Counted from the first letter of the stretch, positions 8,684 through 17,905 are shown. The stretch: 64,000 bases of DNA from Streptococcus sp. 29892 (GCF_032594935.1 NZ_CP118734.1:524001-588000), one strand, 5' to 3'. Notes: a model not told the origin generated them from the sequence alone. Made by a program: numbers and translations.

Positions 8684-9600
8684 AAGATTTATCGAAATAT
8701 CATGGAATTATCCCAGCCTTCTATGCCTGTTATGACGAGGCTGGTGAGATTAGTTCAGAACGTGTAAAAGCCCTGGTTCAGTATTTCATTGACAAGGGTG
8801 TTCAAGGGCTTTATGTCAACGGTTCATCTGGTGAATGTATTTACCAAAGTGTGGCAGACCGCAAGCAAATTCTTGAAGCGGTCATGGAAGTTGCCAAGGG
8901 CAAATTGACCATCATCAACCATGTAGCCTGCAACAATTTGAAGGACAGCGTGGAGCTAGCTCGTCATTCGGAAGAATTGGGTGTTGATGCTATTGCAGCT
9001 ATCCCACCGATTTACTTCCGTTTGCCAGAGTACAGCATTGCTGCTTACTGGAACGGTATTAGTGCAGCTGCACCAAACACCGATTTCATTATCTACAATA
9101 TTCCGCAACTGGCAGGTGTGTCCTTGACACCAAGTCTTTATAAGGAAATGTTGAAAAATCCACGAGTGGTCGGGGTGAAAAATTCCTCTATGCCAGTTCA
9201 GGATATTGATACCTTTGTCAGTCTAGGCGGTGAAGACTATGTGGTCTTCAATGGTCCAGATGAGCAATTTCTCGGTGGTCGCCTCATGGGCGCTAAGGGT
9301 GGAATTGGGGGTACCTATGGTGCTATGCCAGAACTCTTCCTGCGTTTGAACCAATTGATTGCGGACAAGGACTTGGAAACAGCCCGTCAATTGCAGGCGA
9401 CTATCAATACTATTATTGGTAAACTGGTTTCCGGTCATGGTCATATGTACGCTGTCATCAAGGAAGTCATCCGTATCAATGATGGCTTGGATATTGGTTC
9501 TGTTCGTGAACCTCTGACAGCCTTGACGGAAGCAGACTTGATCATTGCCCAAGAAGCAGCTCAGGTCATTCGTGATGCTAAGGAAAGATTTGGTGCCTAG
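8680..9600 (+). CDS. nanA: N-acetylneuraminate lyase
   Basis: A 306-residue DHDPS/NAL-family aldolase that cleaves Neu5Ac to ManNAc and pyruvate. The Schiff-base lysine is in GVKNSS (Lys167), the catalytic Tyr in IIYNIP (Tyr139), and the carboxylate-binding GSSGE at 48-52. Length is typical. Operon context settles the choice of lyase over dihydrodipicolinate synthase. The same symbol is used for pneumococcal sialidase; here it means the lyase. Confidence 0.92.
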   Translation: MKDLSKYHGIIPAFYACYDEAGEISSERVKALVQYFIDKGVQGLYVNGSSGECIYQSVADRKQILEAVMEVAKGKLTIINHVACNNLKDSVELARHSEELGVDAIAAIPPIYFRLPEYSIAAYWNGISAAAPNTDFIIYNIPQLAGVSLTPSLYKEMLKNPRVVGVKNSSMPVQDIDTFVSLGGEDYVVFNGPDEQFLGGRLMGAKGGIGGTYGAMPELFLRLNQLIADKDLETARQLQATINTIIGKLVSGHGHMYAVIKEVIRINDGLDIGSVREPLTALTEADLIIAQEAAQVIRDAKERFGA

Positions 9601-9609
9601 GAGGTGTCT

Positions 9610-10500
9610 ATGAAAACCTATCTTGCTATTGATATTGGCGGAACTCAGATTAAATATGGTCGTCTGGATGAAGCAGGTCAGATTCTTGAAAGTTACAAGA
9701 TGGACACGGAAGCCCACAAGGGCGGCCCCCATATCCTAGCGACAGTCAAAAAACTTGTGGAAGACTTTCATGCCCAAGATGCCCTTTCAGGTGTAGCTAT
9801 TTCATCAGCTGGGATGGTTGACCCTGACAAGGGAGAGATTTTCTATTCAGGGCCGCAGATTCCAAACTATGCTGGAACCCAGTTTAAGTCTGAAATAGAA
9901 ACAGCTTTCGGTCTTCCTTGCGAGATTGAAAATGATGTCAACTGTGCAGGACTAGCAGAAGGTATTTCAGGTGCTGGTCAAGGTAGTCGGATTTCCATTT
10001 GCTTGACCATTGGCACGGGCATTGGAGGCTGCTTACTGGTGGACGGTCAAATCTTCCATGGCTTTAGTAATTCAGCCTGTGAGGTCGGCTATCTCCACCT
10101 TTCAGATGGGGCTTTCCAAGACCTGGCTTCAACGACGGCTCTTGTCCAAGAAGTGGCTCGTTTACATAATCAGGATCCAGCAGACTGGAACGGTTATAAG
10201 ATTTTTCAGGAAGCCAAGGCAGGAGATGCTCACTGTATTGCTGCCATTGACCGAATGGTCAACTATCTTGGTCAAGGTATTGCCAATATCTGCTATGTAG
10301 CCAATCCAGAAGTGGTCATTCTTGGCGGTGGTATTATGGCGCAAAAAGAGTATCTTTCTGAGAAAATCCAAGCAGCTTTGAAGGCAAACCTGGTTTCAAG
10401 TCTAGCAGACAAGACCAAGCTGGCCTTTGCAGAGCATGAGAATGCTGCTGGTATGCTGGGAGCCTTCTATCACTTCCAACAGAAGCAGGGGCTACTATAA
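9610..10500 (+). CDS. nanK: ROK-family N-acetylmannosamine kinase
   Basis: A 296-residue sugar kinase phosphorylating ManNAc to ManNAc-6-P, the substrate of NanE. The ATP-binding motif DIGGTQIKYG is at residues 8-17, ENDVN near 110, and the second phosphate loop TIGTGIGGC follows. The Cys-rich zinc motif common in ROK proteins (CxCGxxGC) is absent; the matching region reads EVGYLHLSDGA. An in-frame GTG lies at 9604, but AGGAGGTG (9599-9606) is well placed for ATG 9610. Confidence 0.88.
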   Translation: MKTYLAIDIGGTQIKYGRLDEAGQILESYKMDTEAHKGGPHILATVKKLVEDFHAQDALSGVAISSAGMVDPDKGEIFYSGPQIPNYAGTQFKSEIETAFGLPCEIENDVNCAGLAEGISGAGQGSRISICLTIGTGIGGCLLVDGQIFHGFSNSACEVGYLHLSDGAFQDLASTTALVQEVARLHNQDPADWNGYKIFQEAKAGDAHCIAAIDRMVNYLGQGIANICYVANPEVVILGGGIMAQKEYLSEKIQAALKANLVSSLADKTKLAFAEHENAAGMLGAFYHFQQKQGLL

Positions 10501-10513
10501 TATACGATAAGAT

Positions 10514-10570
10514 GGAGAGCTTCCTTCCCTTTCTCTTCTCCTTTAGATTTGGAAGCTTTCCGTCTTTTTT
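10514..10570 (+). terminator. Terminator of the nan/sat operon
   Basis: Stem GGAGAGCTTCC / GGAAGCTTTCC with a long pyrimidine-rich loop, followed by GTCTTTTTT. It separates nanK from the esterase gene. Confidence 0.6.
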
Positions 10571-10589
10571 CTAGTTGTAGAGAGGTTGA

Positions 10590-11561
10590 ATGATGATTGA
10601 TAATATGACCTTGCAGGATATGCTGACCTATCGTGGTCGGCAGGAAGTCCCTGCAGATTTTGATGCTTTCTGGCAGAATGAAAAAAATCAGTTGACAGGT
10701 CTAGCAGACCATGTATTACTTGAAAAAGAATCTGGCTTGCCTCATGTAGCTTGCTACGAACTGACCTTTACGGGTACAAGTGGTTCCAAGGTTTTTGCTA
10801 AGTGCCTCTTTCCAAAGAGTGAGCAAGCTGTTCCCGTTCTCTTTTATTTCCATGGTTACCAAGGTCAAGGACCCGACTGGTCTGAGAACTTGAAATTTTT
10901 AGCAGCTGGTTATGGGGTAGTAGCTATGGATGTCCGTGGTCAGGCGGGGCGTTCTCAGGATTTGGGGCAATTTGATGGTCTCACTGTTAAGGGGCAAGTT
11001 ATTCGAGGGATGATTCAAGGACCAGACCACTTGTTTTATAAGGATGTCTATCTGGATGTCTATCAGCTGATTGAGATTATTGCCAGCTTGGACTTTGTTG
11101 ACCAGAAGCGCCTGGTGTCTTACGGTGCCTCACAGGGAGGAGCCTTGGCCTTGGTAGCAGCCGCTCTCAGTCCCCACATCAGTAAAACGGTAGCCATCTA
11201 TCCATTCCTATCTGATTTCAAACGAATTTTAGAATTGGGCAACAATAGCGAAGCCTATGACGAACTGTTCCGCTATTTCAAATTTTCGGATCCATTTCAC
11301 GAACGGGAAGAAGAGGTTCTACGAAACCTATCCTATATTGACGTAAAAAATCTGGCTCATCTGATTTCATGCCCAGTAGCCATGGTGACGGGTTTAGAAG
11401 ATGGGGTCTGCCCACCATCAACCCAGTTTGCTATCTACAATCGACTAGAAGTTGAAAAAGAAATGAAAATCTTACCAGAATATGCCCACGATGCCATGCA
11501 TGTAAAGGTTAATGACTATGTCTATGATTATTTAATCGGGACAAGTTTTTTGGATAACTAA
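10590..11561 (+). CDS. Acetyl-xylan-esterase-like (AXE1) carbohydrate esterase
   Basis: A 323-residue alpha/beta hydrolase of the AXE1/cephalosporin-C deacetylase family. The nucleophile elbow is GASQGG (Ser181), the oxyanion region VLFYFHGYQGQG, the acid likely Asp in TGLEDGVCPP, and the His in YAHDAMH. It removes acetyl groups from sugars. No signal peptide, so it acts in the cytosol. Position directly after the nan operon suggests O-acetylated sialic acid or another imported acetylated sugar as substrate (inference). Tandem ATGs occur at 10590 and 10593 after GAGAGG. Confidence 0.8.
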   Translation: MMIDNMTLQDMLTYRGRQEVPADFDAFWQNEKNQLTGLADHVLLEKESGLPHVACYELTFTGTSGSKVFAKCLFPKSEQAVPVLFYFHGYQGQGPDWSENLKFLAAGYGVVAMDVRGQAGRSQDLGQFDGLTVKGQVIRGMIQGPDHLFYKDVYLDVYQLIEIIASLDFVDQKRLVSYGASQGGALALVAAALSPHISKTVAIYPFLSDFKRILELGNNSEAYDELFRYFKFSDPFHEREEEVLRNLSYIDVKNLAHLISCPVAMVTGLEDGVCPPSTQFAIYNRLEVEKEMKILPEYAHDAMHVKVNDYVYDYLIGTSFLDN

Positions 11562-11567
11562 GTAAGA

Positions 11568-11600
11568 AAAGCACTACTTGAAATACAGTAGTGCTTTCTT
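11568..11600. terminator. Bidirectional terminator between esterase and RpiR genes
   Basis: Perfect stem AAAGCACTACT / AGTAGTGCTTT with an 8-nt loop, followed by T-rich sequence on the plus strand and preceded by A-rich sequence for the minus strand. Serves two convergent genes. Confidence 0.75.
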
Positions 11601-11603
11601 GAA

Positions 11604-12416
11604 TTATTCCTTGATGGTTTGTTTGAAAATACTTTCTTTTCTCTCCTTGTCGATGGCCAAAAAATAGGCGTAGATAACATCAAGCATGATGAGGAGGGGA
11701 ATTTGAGGTGAAATACGGTTGCCATAGTTAAGGTGTCGGACAGAGGCAACTGGAATGATTTGATCAAAAGTTGGTTGGGGAGGCACCTTGGTAGTTAGCA
11801 GGGCAGTTGTACTCCCTTTTTGAGTAGCCAAGTGCAAGTGTTCGATGACTTCTTCTGTTTGACCAGACAAGGATAGTCCGATAACCAGGCAAGTCTGATC
11901 TAGGATATTGGTTGTCCAAATGAGATTGTTTTTATCTGTAATGGCATCGCAGACAACCCCCAGCCGCATAAAACGAGACTTGATTTCCATGGCTACCAGG
12001 CCAGAACTACCGATACCATAGAAATAGACACGCTTACTGCTGTCAATGAGCTTAGCAATTTCTTCTAATTTTTCCTCGTCCACCAAATTATTGGTTGCTG
12101 TCAGAATTTCTTCGTAGTCGATCAGGACATTTTTTGTTAGGCTACGTTGCAATTTTTCGAAATGTTTATCTAAATATTGCTGGTTATTCTGAAACGCAAA
12201 AACAAATTCTCTGTAGCCAGAAAAACCACATTTTTTAGCGAATCTGGTCAGAGCAGACGGTGAAATATGCAGAGTTTGAGTGGTATTTTCTAGACTGAGA
12301 TCAGCACTAGCAGGATCAAGCTGGGTAAAGTAGCTGGCAATCTGCTTCTCAAGTTTTGTCATCTGGTCCAAATGGGCCTCTATGATGGCCGTAATATGCT
12401 TAGGTGTTTGTAACAT
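11604..12416 (-). CDS. RpiR/MurR-family transcriptional regulator (candidate sialic acid regulator)
   Basis: A 270-residue repressor with an N-terminal HTH_6 helix-turn-helix (about residues 1-77, including ISPSALTRFAKKCGFSGY) and a C-terminal SIS phosphosugar-binding domain (about 120-260, including YFYGIGSSGLVAMEIKSRF). RpiR proteins sense phosphosugars. In pneumococcus an RpiR protein, NanR, sits with the nan genes, so this is the likely local regulator responding to a sialic acid intermediate. It is convergent with the esterase gene. Confidence 0.82.
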   Translation of the reverse strand: MLQTPKHITAIIEAHLDQMTKLEKQIASYFTQLDPASADLSLENTTQTLHISPSALTRFAKKCGFSGYREFVFAFQNNQQYLDKHFEKLQRSLTKNVLIDYEEILTATNNLVDEEKLEEIAKLIDSSKRVYFYGIGSSGLVAMEIKSRFMRLGVVCDAITDKNNLIWTTNILDQTCLVIGLSLSGQTEEVIEHLHLATQKGSTTALLTTKVPPQPTFDQIIPVASVRHLNYGNRISPQIPLLIMLDVIYAYFLAIDKERKESIFKQTIKE

Positions 12417-12481
12417 TTTCCATTCCTTTGATAGCTTCTGAGGATATTATACCACTAAAAACTCCTCATTGATAGGTTTTG

Positions 12482-12490
12482 TGTTATAAT
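12482..12490 (+). promoter_or_regulatory. Extended -10 promoter of ybeY-dgkA-era
   Basis: TGTTATAAT with TATAAT at 12485-12490, 27 nt before the ybeY ATG; no convincing -35 box. Confidence 0.55.
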
Positions 12491-12516
12491 GGAACTGTAA
12501 AAGGGAACGTAGTGTT

Positions 12517-13014
12517 ATGTATATAGAAATGATTGATGAAACAGGGCAGGTTTCTGCTCAAATGCAGGAGCAGATTACAGAATTGCTCCAGTTTGCGGCT
12601 GAAAAAATCGGCAAGCAGAATAAGGAAATGGCTGTGACCTTTGTGGACAATGCTCGCGTCCATGAGGTCAATTTGGAATACAGAGGAATTGACCGTCCCA
12701 CTGATGTTGTCAGCCTAGAGTATAAGCCAGAGTCAGAAATTATCTTTGATGAGGAAGACTTACTGGACAACCCTGAACTGGCTGAAATGATGGAAGATTT
12801 CGATGCCTATATTGGCGAATTGTATATTTCCATCGATAAGGCGCGTGAGCAGGCTGATGATTATGGCCATAGCTACGAGCGCGAAATGGGCTTTTTGGCT
12901 GTACACGGTTTTCTGCATATCAATGGCTATGATCATTATACGCCAGAAGAAGAAGCAGAAATGTTTGGTTTACAAGAAGAAATTTTGACAGCTTATGGAC
13001 TTACAAGAGAATAA
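12517..13014 (+). CDS. ybeY: Endoribonuclease YbeY (rRNA maturation factor)
   Basis: A 165-residue metal-dependent RNase involved in 16S rRNA 3'-end maturation and ribosome quality control. The UPF0054 zinc site H-x3-H-x5-H is complete in [11 protein letters not shown] (His130, His134, His140). The conserved [10 protein letters not shown] stretch is at about 60-69. First gene of a ybeY-dgkA-era unit conserved in Firmicutes; phoH, commonly just upstream, is absent here. Confidence 0.93.
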   Translation: MYIEMIDETGQVSAQMQEQITELLQFAAEKIGKQNKEMAVTFVDNARVHEVNLEYRGIDRPTDVVSLEYKPESEIIFDEEDLLDNPELAEMMEDFDAYIGELYISIDKAREQADDYGHSYEREMGFLAVHGFLHINGYDHYTPEEEAEMFGLQEEILTAYGLTRE

Positions 13015-13396
13015 TTCAAAAAATCGCTGGAAAAATAGGGAATTGATGGCCAGCTTGGACTTTGCTATGTCAGGTCTTTTGACGGCTTTCAAGGAAGAGC
13101 GCAACATGAAGAAGCATCTAGCTTCAGCTGTCCTAGTTGTGCTTGCGGGATTGATTTTTCAGGTATCTGTTACAGAATGGCTTTTCCTCTTGCTTAGTAT
13201 CAGTTTGGTCATTGCTTTTGAAATCATGAACTCAGCTATCGAGAGTGTAGTGGATTTGGCTTCTGACTATCATTTCCATCTATTAGCTAAGAATGCAAAA
13301 GATATGGCAGCAGGGGCAGTCTTGTTTGTGTCAGGCTTTGCCTTGTTGACAGGTCTTATTATCTTTGTGCCGAAAATTTGGGACTTTATTTTTTAG
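12995..13396 (+). CDS. dgkA: Diacylglycerol/undecaprenol kinase
   Basis: A 133-residue, three-helix integral membrane kinase. The signature [20 protein letters not shown] matches the conserved E-x2-N-T/S-AIE-x2-V-D active site of DgkA-type lipid kinases. Gram-positive members phosphorylate undecaprenol to return it to the lipid carrier pool. The ATG at 12995 lies inside ybeY (20-nt overlap), indicating translational coupling. Confidence 0.9.
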   Translation: MDLQENNSKNRWKNRELMASLDFAMSGLLTAFKEERNMKKHLASAVLVVLAGLIFQVSVTEWLFLLLSISLVIAFEIMNSAIESVVDLASDYHFHLLAKNAKDMAAGAVLFVSGFALLTGLIIFVPKIWDFIF

Positions 13397-13412
13397 AAAT
13401 TAAGGAGAATAC

Positions 13413-14312
13413 ATGACATTTAAGTCAGGTTTTGTGGCGATTTTAGGTCGTCCAAACGTTGGGAAATCAACCTTTCTCAACTATGTAATGGGGCAAAAAA
13501 TTGCCATCATGAGCGATAAGGCTCAAACAACCCGTAATAAGATTATGGGCATTTATACGACAGAAGAAGAGCAAATTGTCTTCATTGACACACCAGGAAT
13601 TCACAAACCCAAGACGGCTTTAGGAGATTTTATGGTGGAATCTGCCTACAGCACCCTGCGTGAAGTGGACACGGTCCTCTTTATGGTGCCAGCCGATGAA
13701 AAACGAGGCAAGGGTGACGACATGATTATGGAGCGGCTCAAGCAGGCAAAAGTTCCAGTTATCCTCGTTGTTAACAAGATTGATAAGGTTCATCCAGACC
13801 AGTTACTTGAGCAGATTGATGATTTCCGTCAACAGATGGACTTCAGGGAAATTGTGCCCATTTCTGCTACTCAAGGGAACAATGTCAATCGCCTGATGGA
13901 AATTCTAAAAGAAAATCTGGACGAAGGTTTCCAGTATTTCCCAGCAGACCAGATTACCGACCACCCAGAACGTTTCTTGGTGTCTGAGATGATTCGGGAG
14001 AAGGTCTTGCACCTGACCCGTGAGGAAATTCCGCACTCTGTTGCCGTTGTCATCGAATCTATGAAACGTGATGAATTTACCGACAAGGTCCATATCCGAG
14101 CGACGATTATGGTTGAGCGTGATAGCCAGAAAGGCATTATCATCGGCAAGCAAGGAGCCATGCTCAAGAAAATCGGCTCCATGGCCCGCCGCGATATCGA
14201 ACTCATGTTAGGCGACAAAGTCTTCCTCGAAACCTGGGTCAAGGTCAAGAAAAACTGGCGTGACAAAAAACTCGACCTCGCCGATTTTGGCTATAATGAG
14301 AAAGAGTATTAA
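13413..14312 (+). CDS. era: GTPase Era
   Basis: A 299-residue GTPase that binds the 3' end of 16S rRNA during 30S assembly. G1 is GRPNVGKST (about 12-20), G3 is [10 protein letters not shown]4 is NKID, and the C-terminal KH domain contains [11 protein letters not shown]. Length is normal. RBS AAGGAGA precedes the ATG. In related genomes mutM follows directly; here about 1 kb of accessory sequence intervenes. Confidence 0.95.
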   Translation: MTFKSGFVAILGRPNVGKSTFLNYVMGQKIAIMSDKAQTTRNKIMGIYTTEEEQIVFIDTPGIHKPKTALGDFMVESAYSTLREVDTVLFMVPADEKRGKGDDMIMERLKQAKVPVILVVNKIDKVHPDQLLEQIDDFRQQMDFREIVPISATQGNNVNRLMEILKENLDEGFQYFPADQITDHPERFLVSEMIREKVLHLTREEIPHSVAVVIESMKRDEFTDKVHIRATIMVERDSQKGIIIGKQGAMLKKIGSMARRDIELMLGDKVFLETWVKVKKNWRDKKLDLADFGYNEKEY

Positions 14313-14333
14313 AAACGTCCGGGGGACGTTTTT
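14311..14333 (+). terminator. Terminator after era
   Basis: AAAAACGTCC-ggg-GGACGTTTTT hairpin, overlapping the era stop codon by two bases. Confidence 0.75.
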
Positions 14334-14546
14334 AACCCGAGCCAAGAAATTGGAGAGCGAGGTAGTCCGGGGGAGTGAAGCAGTCTGGGAATAGACTGTT
14401 TCAGCTGGTCACCTAATAATGCGAAAGTGACCATGTGAAAACCCGAGCTTGAAAACCAGAGAGCGAGGTAGCCTGGTGTGACTTGTCTCGCCAGAATAGA
14501 AATGAATTAATTTCAAGCGTGAAGCACCACTTTTGTGGTGTTTTCC
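14333..14546. repeat. Hairpin-rich accessory sequence with internal direct repeat
   Basis: No gene. Two imperfect copies of a ~38-bp unit (14333-14372 and 14439-14478) share AACCCGAGC and GAGAGCGAGGTAG. Between them are hairpins CAGTCTgggaatAGACTG and GGTCAC...GTGACC. At 14521-14546 a CACCAC-tttt-GTGGTG stem plus TTTT forms a terminator-like structure before the acetyltransferase gene. The loop GGGAATA recurs as AGGAATA in a hairpin at 59959-59984. Confidence 0.6.
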
Positions 14547-14565
14547 GTCGTTACGGTGAAATATT

Positions 14566-15003
14566 ATGACGATTAGGGCAGTTAATGAACAGACACTTTC
14601 TATCTGGGCTTCTTTTGCAATTCAGGTTTGGCAGACAAAAGAGCAAGTTTTGATAGAAAAATTTTCAAATAATGAGTTTCCTTTTGAGTTTTTGTATTAC
14701 TCTCAAAGTGAGGAGCCGATAGCGTGGATTAGTTTGTCGCTTCGCCACGACTATGTAGAAGGATGTCAGGCAAGTCCAGTTGCCTATTTAGAAGGGATTT
14801 TTATTAGCCCGAATTACCGTAGTCAAGGGATTGCGAAAGAACTGTTGAATTTTGCTGAGCATTGGGCTAAAAGTCAAGGGATATGCCAACTAGGATCTGA
14901 TGCGGAACTGGATAATCTACTAAGCCAGAATTTTCATATCAAACATGGCTTCCGAGAAGTTAGCCGAACCGTTCACTATGTTCGAGATTTGAATAGTGAA
15001 TAA
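14566..15003 (+). CDS. GNAT acetyltransferase resembling aminoglycoside 6'-N-acetyltransferases
   Basis: A 145-residue GNAT protein. The acetyl-CoA loop is YLEGIFISPNYRSQGIAKEL (motif A, Arg/Gln-x-x-Gly-x-Ala). The C-terminal stretch SDAELDNLLSQNFHIKHGF followed by VSRTVHYVRDL is the pattern I associate with chromosomal AAC(6')-I enzymes, which acetylate aminoglycosides. Whether this one confers resistance is unknown. No good ribosome-binding site is visible (GGTGAAATATT). It lies in the accessory patch between era and mutM, so acquisition or relocation is likely. Confidence 0.7.
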   Translation: MTIRAVNEQTLSIWASFAIQVWQTKEQVLIEKFSNNEFPFEFLYYSQSEEPIAWISLSLRHDYVEGCQASPVAYLEGIFISPNYRSQGIAKELLNFAEHWAKSQGICQLGSDAELDNLLSQNFHIKHGFREVSRTVHYVRDLNSE

Positions 15004-15029
15004 AAGTATGTCTATCAAAAATTTAGTTA

Positions 15030-15140
15030 AGAAAGGAATGCCGAATAGGTGTTGGAATTGACCTCGCCTAGGCCTCTGTGAAAATCACAACCGTGACCTA
15101 GGTGCCGATGCACCGTCGGTCAGGTTCCTATTTTTCTTTT
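15030..15140 (+). other. Candidate structured RNA or attenuator between acetyltransferase and mutM
   Basis: Non-coding. Nested pairings are visible: GACC (15060-15063) with GGTC (15118-15121); CCTAGG (15067-15072) with CCTAGG (15097-15102), enclosing GTG-aaaat-CAC; and GTGC-cgat-GCAC. A T-rich tract (TTCCTATTTTTCTTTT) follows. The shape suggests an expressed RNA or leader; I cannot match it to a named family. Farther on, CCGAGC-taaaa-GCTCGG (15184-15200) forms another hairpin. Confidence 0.4.
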
Positions 15141-15287
15141 ATTTTGTAATTTTGTTAGAAAGGACGAGTGTTTGCGTACTTGAACCCGAGCTAAAAGCTC
15201 GGAAAATAGATAGAGCTCCTTGTGTGCAAGCCACACAGCGTCGCTCTCCTAATTTTCAGTCGCTTTTTACGCTCTTGGTATCGTACA

Positions 15288-16115
15288 TTGCCCGAATTAC
15301 CTGAGGTTGAAACGGTTCGTCGTGGTTTGAAACGATTGGTCAAGGGAAAGGTCATCGAAAAGGTCAAGGTGACCTATGCTCCAATGGTAAAGACTGGTGT
15401 AGATACTTTCTGCCAAGACTTGATTGGACAGGAAATAGAGCATGTGGAACGCCGAGGGAAGTACCTGCTGTTGTACTTAACGGATTTTGTTTTGATTTCC
15501 CATTTACGCATGGAAGGTAAGTACAATTTCTTTCCAGAACAGGTGCCTACCAACAAGCACTTTCATGTCTTGTTTACTTTTACAGACGGGTCGACCTTGG
15601 TTTATCAGGATGTCCGCAAGTTTGGGACCATGGAGTTGTTGGGCAAGTCAGATGTGGAAGTCTATTTTATCAGTCGCAAAATTGGTCCTGAGCCGTCGGA
15701 GGAAGATTTTGGCTTAGAAGAATTTGTCAAAAAGTTAGCTAAGTCGAAAAAGCCCATTAAGTCGCATCTTTTGGACCAGTCTTTAGTGGCTGGTTTGGGC
15801 AATATCTATGTCGATGAGGTTTTGTTTAGAGCACAAGTTCATCCTGCTCAAGCTAGTCAGCAGCTATCGGCAGAGCAGGTGGCAGACCTCCGTCAAGCCA
15901 CCATAGAAGTTCTGCGACTGGGTATCGAAAAAGGTGGCTCAACCATTCGGACCTATAAGAATGCCTTGGGCATGGACGGGACCATGCAGGATTATTTACA
16001 AGTTTATGGAAAGACAGGGCAGGCCTGTCCCCGTTGCCAGACAGAGATTGTCAAAATCCAGCTGGGCGGTCGAGGGACACATTTCTGTCCTCAGTGTCAG
16101 GTGAAACATGGCTAA
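15288..16115 (+). CDS. mutM: Formamidopyrimidine-DNA glycosylase
   Basis: A ~275-residue bifunctional glycosylase/AP lyase removing 8-oxoguanine. The mature N-terminus must be Pro-Glu-Leu-Pro-Glu-Val-Glu-Thr, with Pro2 as nucleophile. The codon before it is TTG at 15288, so TTG is taken as start. The longer frame back to 15222 would bury the catalytic proline. No clear Shine-Dalgarno precedes it. A C4 zinc finger (CPRC ... CPQC) closes the protein. It overlaps coaE by 8 nt. Confidence 0.88.
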   Translation: MPELPEVETVRRGLKRLVKGKVIEKVKVTYAPMVKTGVDTFCQDLIGQEIEHVERRGKYLLLYLTDFVLISHLRMEGKYNFFPEQVPTNKHFHVLFTFTDGSTLVYQDVRKFGTMELLGKSDVEVYFISRKIGPEPSEEDFGLEEFVKKLAKSKKPIKSHLLDQSLVAGLGNIYVDEVLFRAQVHPAQASQQLSAEQVADLRQATIEVLRLGIEKGGSTIRTYKNALGMDGTMQDYLQVYGKTGQACPRCQTEIVKIQLGGRGTHFCPQCQVKHG

Positions 16116-16695
16116 AGTTATCGGTCTAACAGGAGGCATCGCCTCTGGAAAATCAACAGTTACAGCATTTCTGAGAGAACAAGGTTATCCAGTCATTGAT
16201 GCGGATGCGGTTGTTCACGAATTACAGGCTAAAGGTGGCAAGCTCTATCAGGTCTTACTGGCTGAGTTTGGGGAAACTATCCTGTCAGCTGATGGCAGTC
16301 TAGATAGGGCTAAGCTGGGTCAGGCTGTTTTTGCGGATAGCAAGTTACGGGCTCGTTTGTCAGTCTTGCAGGACCAGATTATCAGGCAAGAATTGTTGAC
16401 TAGAAGGGATGCTCTCAAGCAAAGGGAGCCAGTGGTTTTCATGGATATTCCCCTGCTCTACGAGGCCGATTATAGCGGGGAAGTAGATGAAGTCTGGCTG
16501 GTCTATGTCGATAGAGCGCAGCAGTTGGAACGGCTGATGAAGCGCAACGGCTTTTCAGCTCAAGAAGCAGAAAATCGGCTGGCTGCTCAGCTTTCTTTAG
16601 AGGAAAAACGGGGCAAAGCCCAAGTGGTGATTGATAATAGGGGAGCGGTTGAGGCGACCTTAGTGCAGGTTGCTCGGCTTTTGGAGGAGTTATAG
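16108..16695 (+). CDS. coaE: Dephospho-CoA kinase
   Basis: A 195-residue P-loop kinase catalysing the last step of coenzyme A synthesis. Walker A is GGIASGKST (about 9-17); [12 protein letters not shown] is the conserved substrate-site segment. Its ATG overlaps the end of mutM, a standard streptococcal arrangement. Confidence 0.93.
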   Translation: MAKVIGLTGGIASGKSTVTAFLREQGYPVIDADAVVHELQAKGGKLYQVLLAEFGETILSADGSLDRAKLGQAVFADSKLRARLSVLQDQIIRQELLTRRDALKQREPVVFMDIPLLYEADYSGEVDEVWLVYVDRAQQLERLMKRNGFSAQEAENRLAAQLSLEEKRGKAQVVIDNRGAVEATLVQVARLLEEL

Positions 16696-16696
16696 G

Positions 16697-17905
16697 ATGG
16701 AAGAAGGTAGTAGTTACTGGCAGCGAAATATGAAAGTGGCCTGGCTAGGGAATTTTTTAGCTGGAGCTAGTTTTACCTTGGTCATGCCCTTTATCTCGGT
16801 CTTCGTGGAGGAGTTGGGAGTGGCTGCTGGTCAGGTGGAATATTATGCGGGGCTGGCGGTTTCGGCCAATGCCTTTGCGGCGGCGGTTATGGCTCCTATC
16901 TGGGGTAGTTTGGCAGACCGCTACGGTCGCAAGCCTATGATGGTGCGGGCGGCCTTTGCCATGATTTTTACCATGGGAGGCATGGCCTTTGTGCCCAATG
17001 TCTTTTGGCTGATTGTCCTGCGGGTCTTGAACGGTGTGTTTACAGGTTACATTCCCAATGCGACGGCCTTGATTGCTAGTCAGGTGCCCAAGGACAAAAC
17101 AGGCTATGCTCTGGGGACCTTGTCAACAGGTGCAGTAGCGGGAAACTTGATTGGGCCAACGCTAGGCGGTATTCTGGCGGAGATGTTTGGTGTCCACAAT
17201 GTCTTCTTGCTGGTCGGTCTGCTTTATGCCTTGGTTGTCTTGCTAACCGTTTTTTACATTCGTGAGGATTTTGTTCCTGTCAAGAAGGAGGATACCTTGT
17301 CTATCCGACAAGTTTTTGAACAGGTCAAGGATAGGCAGATGTTGGTAGGGCTCTTTGTGACTTCTATGATTATCATCGCGGCTGCTCAGGCTGTGGTGCC
17401 GATTTTGACTCTCTATGTACGGCATCTGGGTCAGACGGACAACCTGCTCTTTGTGGCTGGTTTTATCATCTCCCTGCCTGGAATGGCCTCTTTAGTGACT
17501 TCAGGATATTTAGGAAAGTTGGGTGATAAAATTGGTAACCACAGGCTTCTCTTGATGGCTTTGACCTATAGCCTGCTGATCAATGTTCTTTGTGTATTTG
17601 CTCAAAATCCTTTTCAGCTTGGGTTACTGCGTTTTTTATATGGTTTTGGAACAGGGGCCCTCTTGCCGTCAGTCAATTCGCTCTTGACCAAGCTGACGCC
17701 CAAGGAAGGGATTTCCAGGATTTTTTCTTATAACCAGATTTTTAACAATCTTGGTTCTGTTGTGGGGCCAATGATGGGGTCAGCGGTGGCTGCTCAACTG
17801 GGCTATGACTGGGTATTTTACTTATCTAGTGGTCTGGTCTTATTTAATTTACTATGGTCCTTGGCCAATTTTAGAAATTACTTGAAAGTAAGGGATGTTT
17901 CGTGA
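16697..17905 (+). CDS. pmrA: MFS multidrug efflux transporter, PmrA-like
   Basis: A ~402-residue, 12-helix major facilitator. The loop 2-3 motif is [13 protein letters not shown] and antiporter motif C is visible around [10 protein letters not shown] in helix 5. Sequence flavour and position between coaE and rpmG match pneumococcal PmrA, a proton-driven exporter of fluoroquinolones and dyes. The ATG at 16697 follows TATAGG one base after coaE's stop; an upstream in-frame start at 16670 would overlap coaE and is rejected. The stop overlaps the rpmG start. Confidence 0.85.
   Translation: MEEGSSYWQRNMKVAWLGNFLAGASFTLVMPFISVFVEELGVAAGQVEYYAGLAVSANAFAAAVMAPIWGSLADRYGRKPMMVRAAFAMIFTMGGMAFVPNVFWLIVLRVLNGVFTGYIPNATALIASQVPKDKTGYALGTLSTGAVAGNLIGPTLGGILAEMFGVHNVFLLVGLLYALVVLLTVFYIREDFVPVKKEDTLSIRQVFEQVKDRQMLVGLFVTSMIIIAAAQAVVPILTLYVRHLGQTDNLLFVAGFIISLPGMASLVTSGYLGKLGDKIGNHRLLLMALTYSLLINVLCVFAQNPFQLGLLRFLYGFGTGALLPSVNSLLTKLTPKEGISRIFSYNQIFNNLGSVVGPMMGSAVAAQLGYDWVFYLSSGLVLFNLLWSLANFRNYLKVRDVS

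Noticed and set aside
8680..9600. Alternative call as dihydrodipicolinate synthase
   Set aside because: It shares the fold, but the sialic acid operon context and GSSGE/IIYNIP pattern favour N-acetylneuraminate lyase.
15222..15287. N-terminal extension of MutM
   Set aside because: MutM needs Pro as residue 2 after Met removal; an extension would abolish activity.
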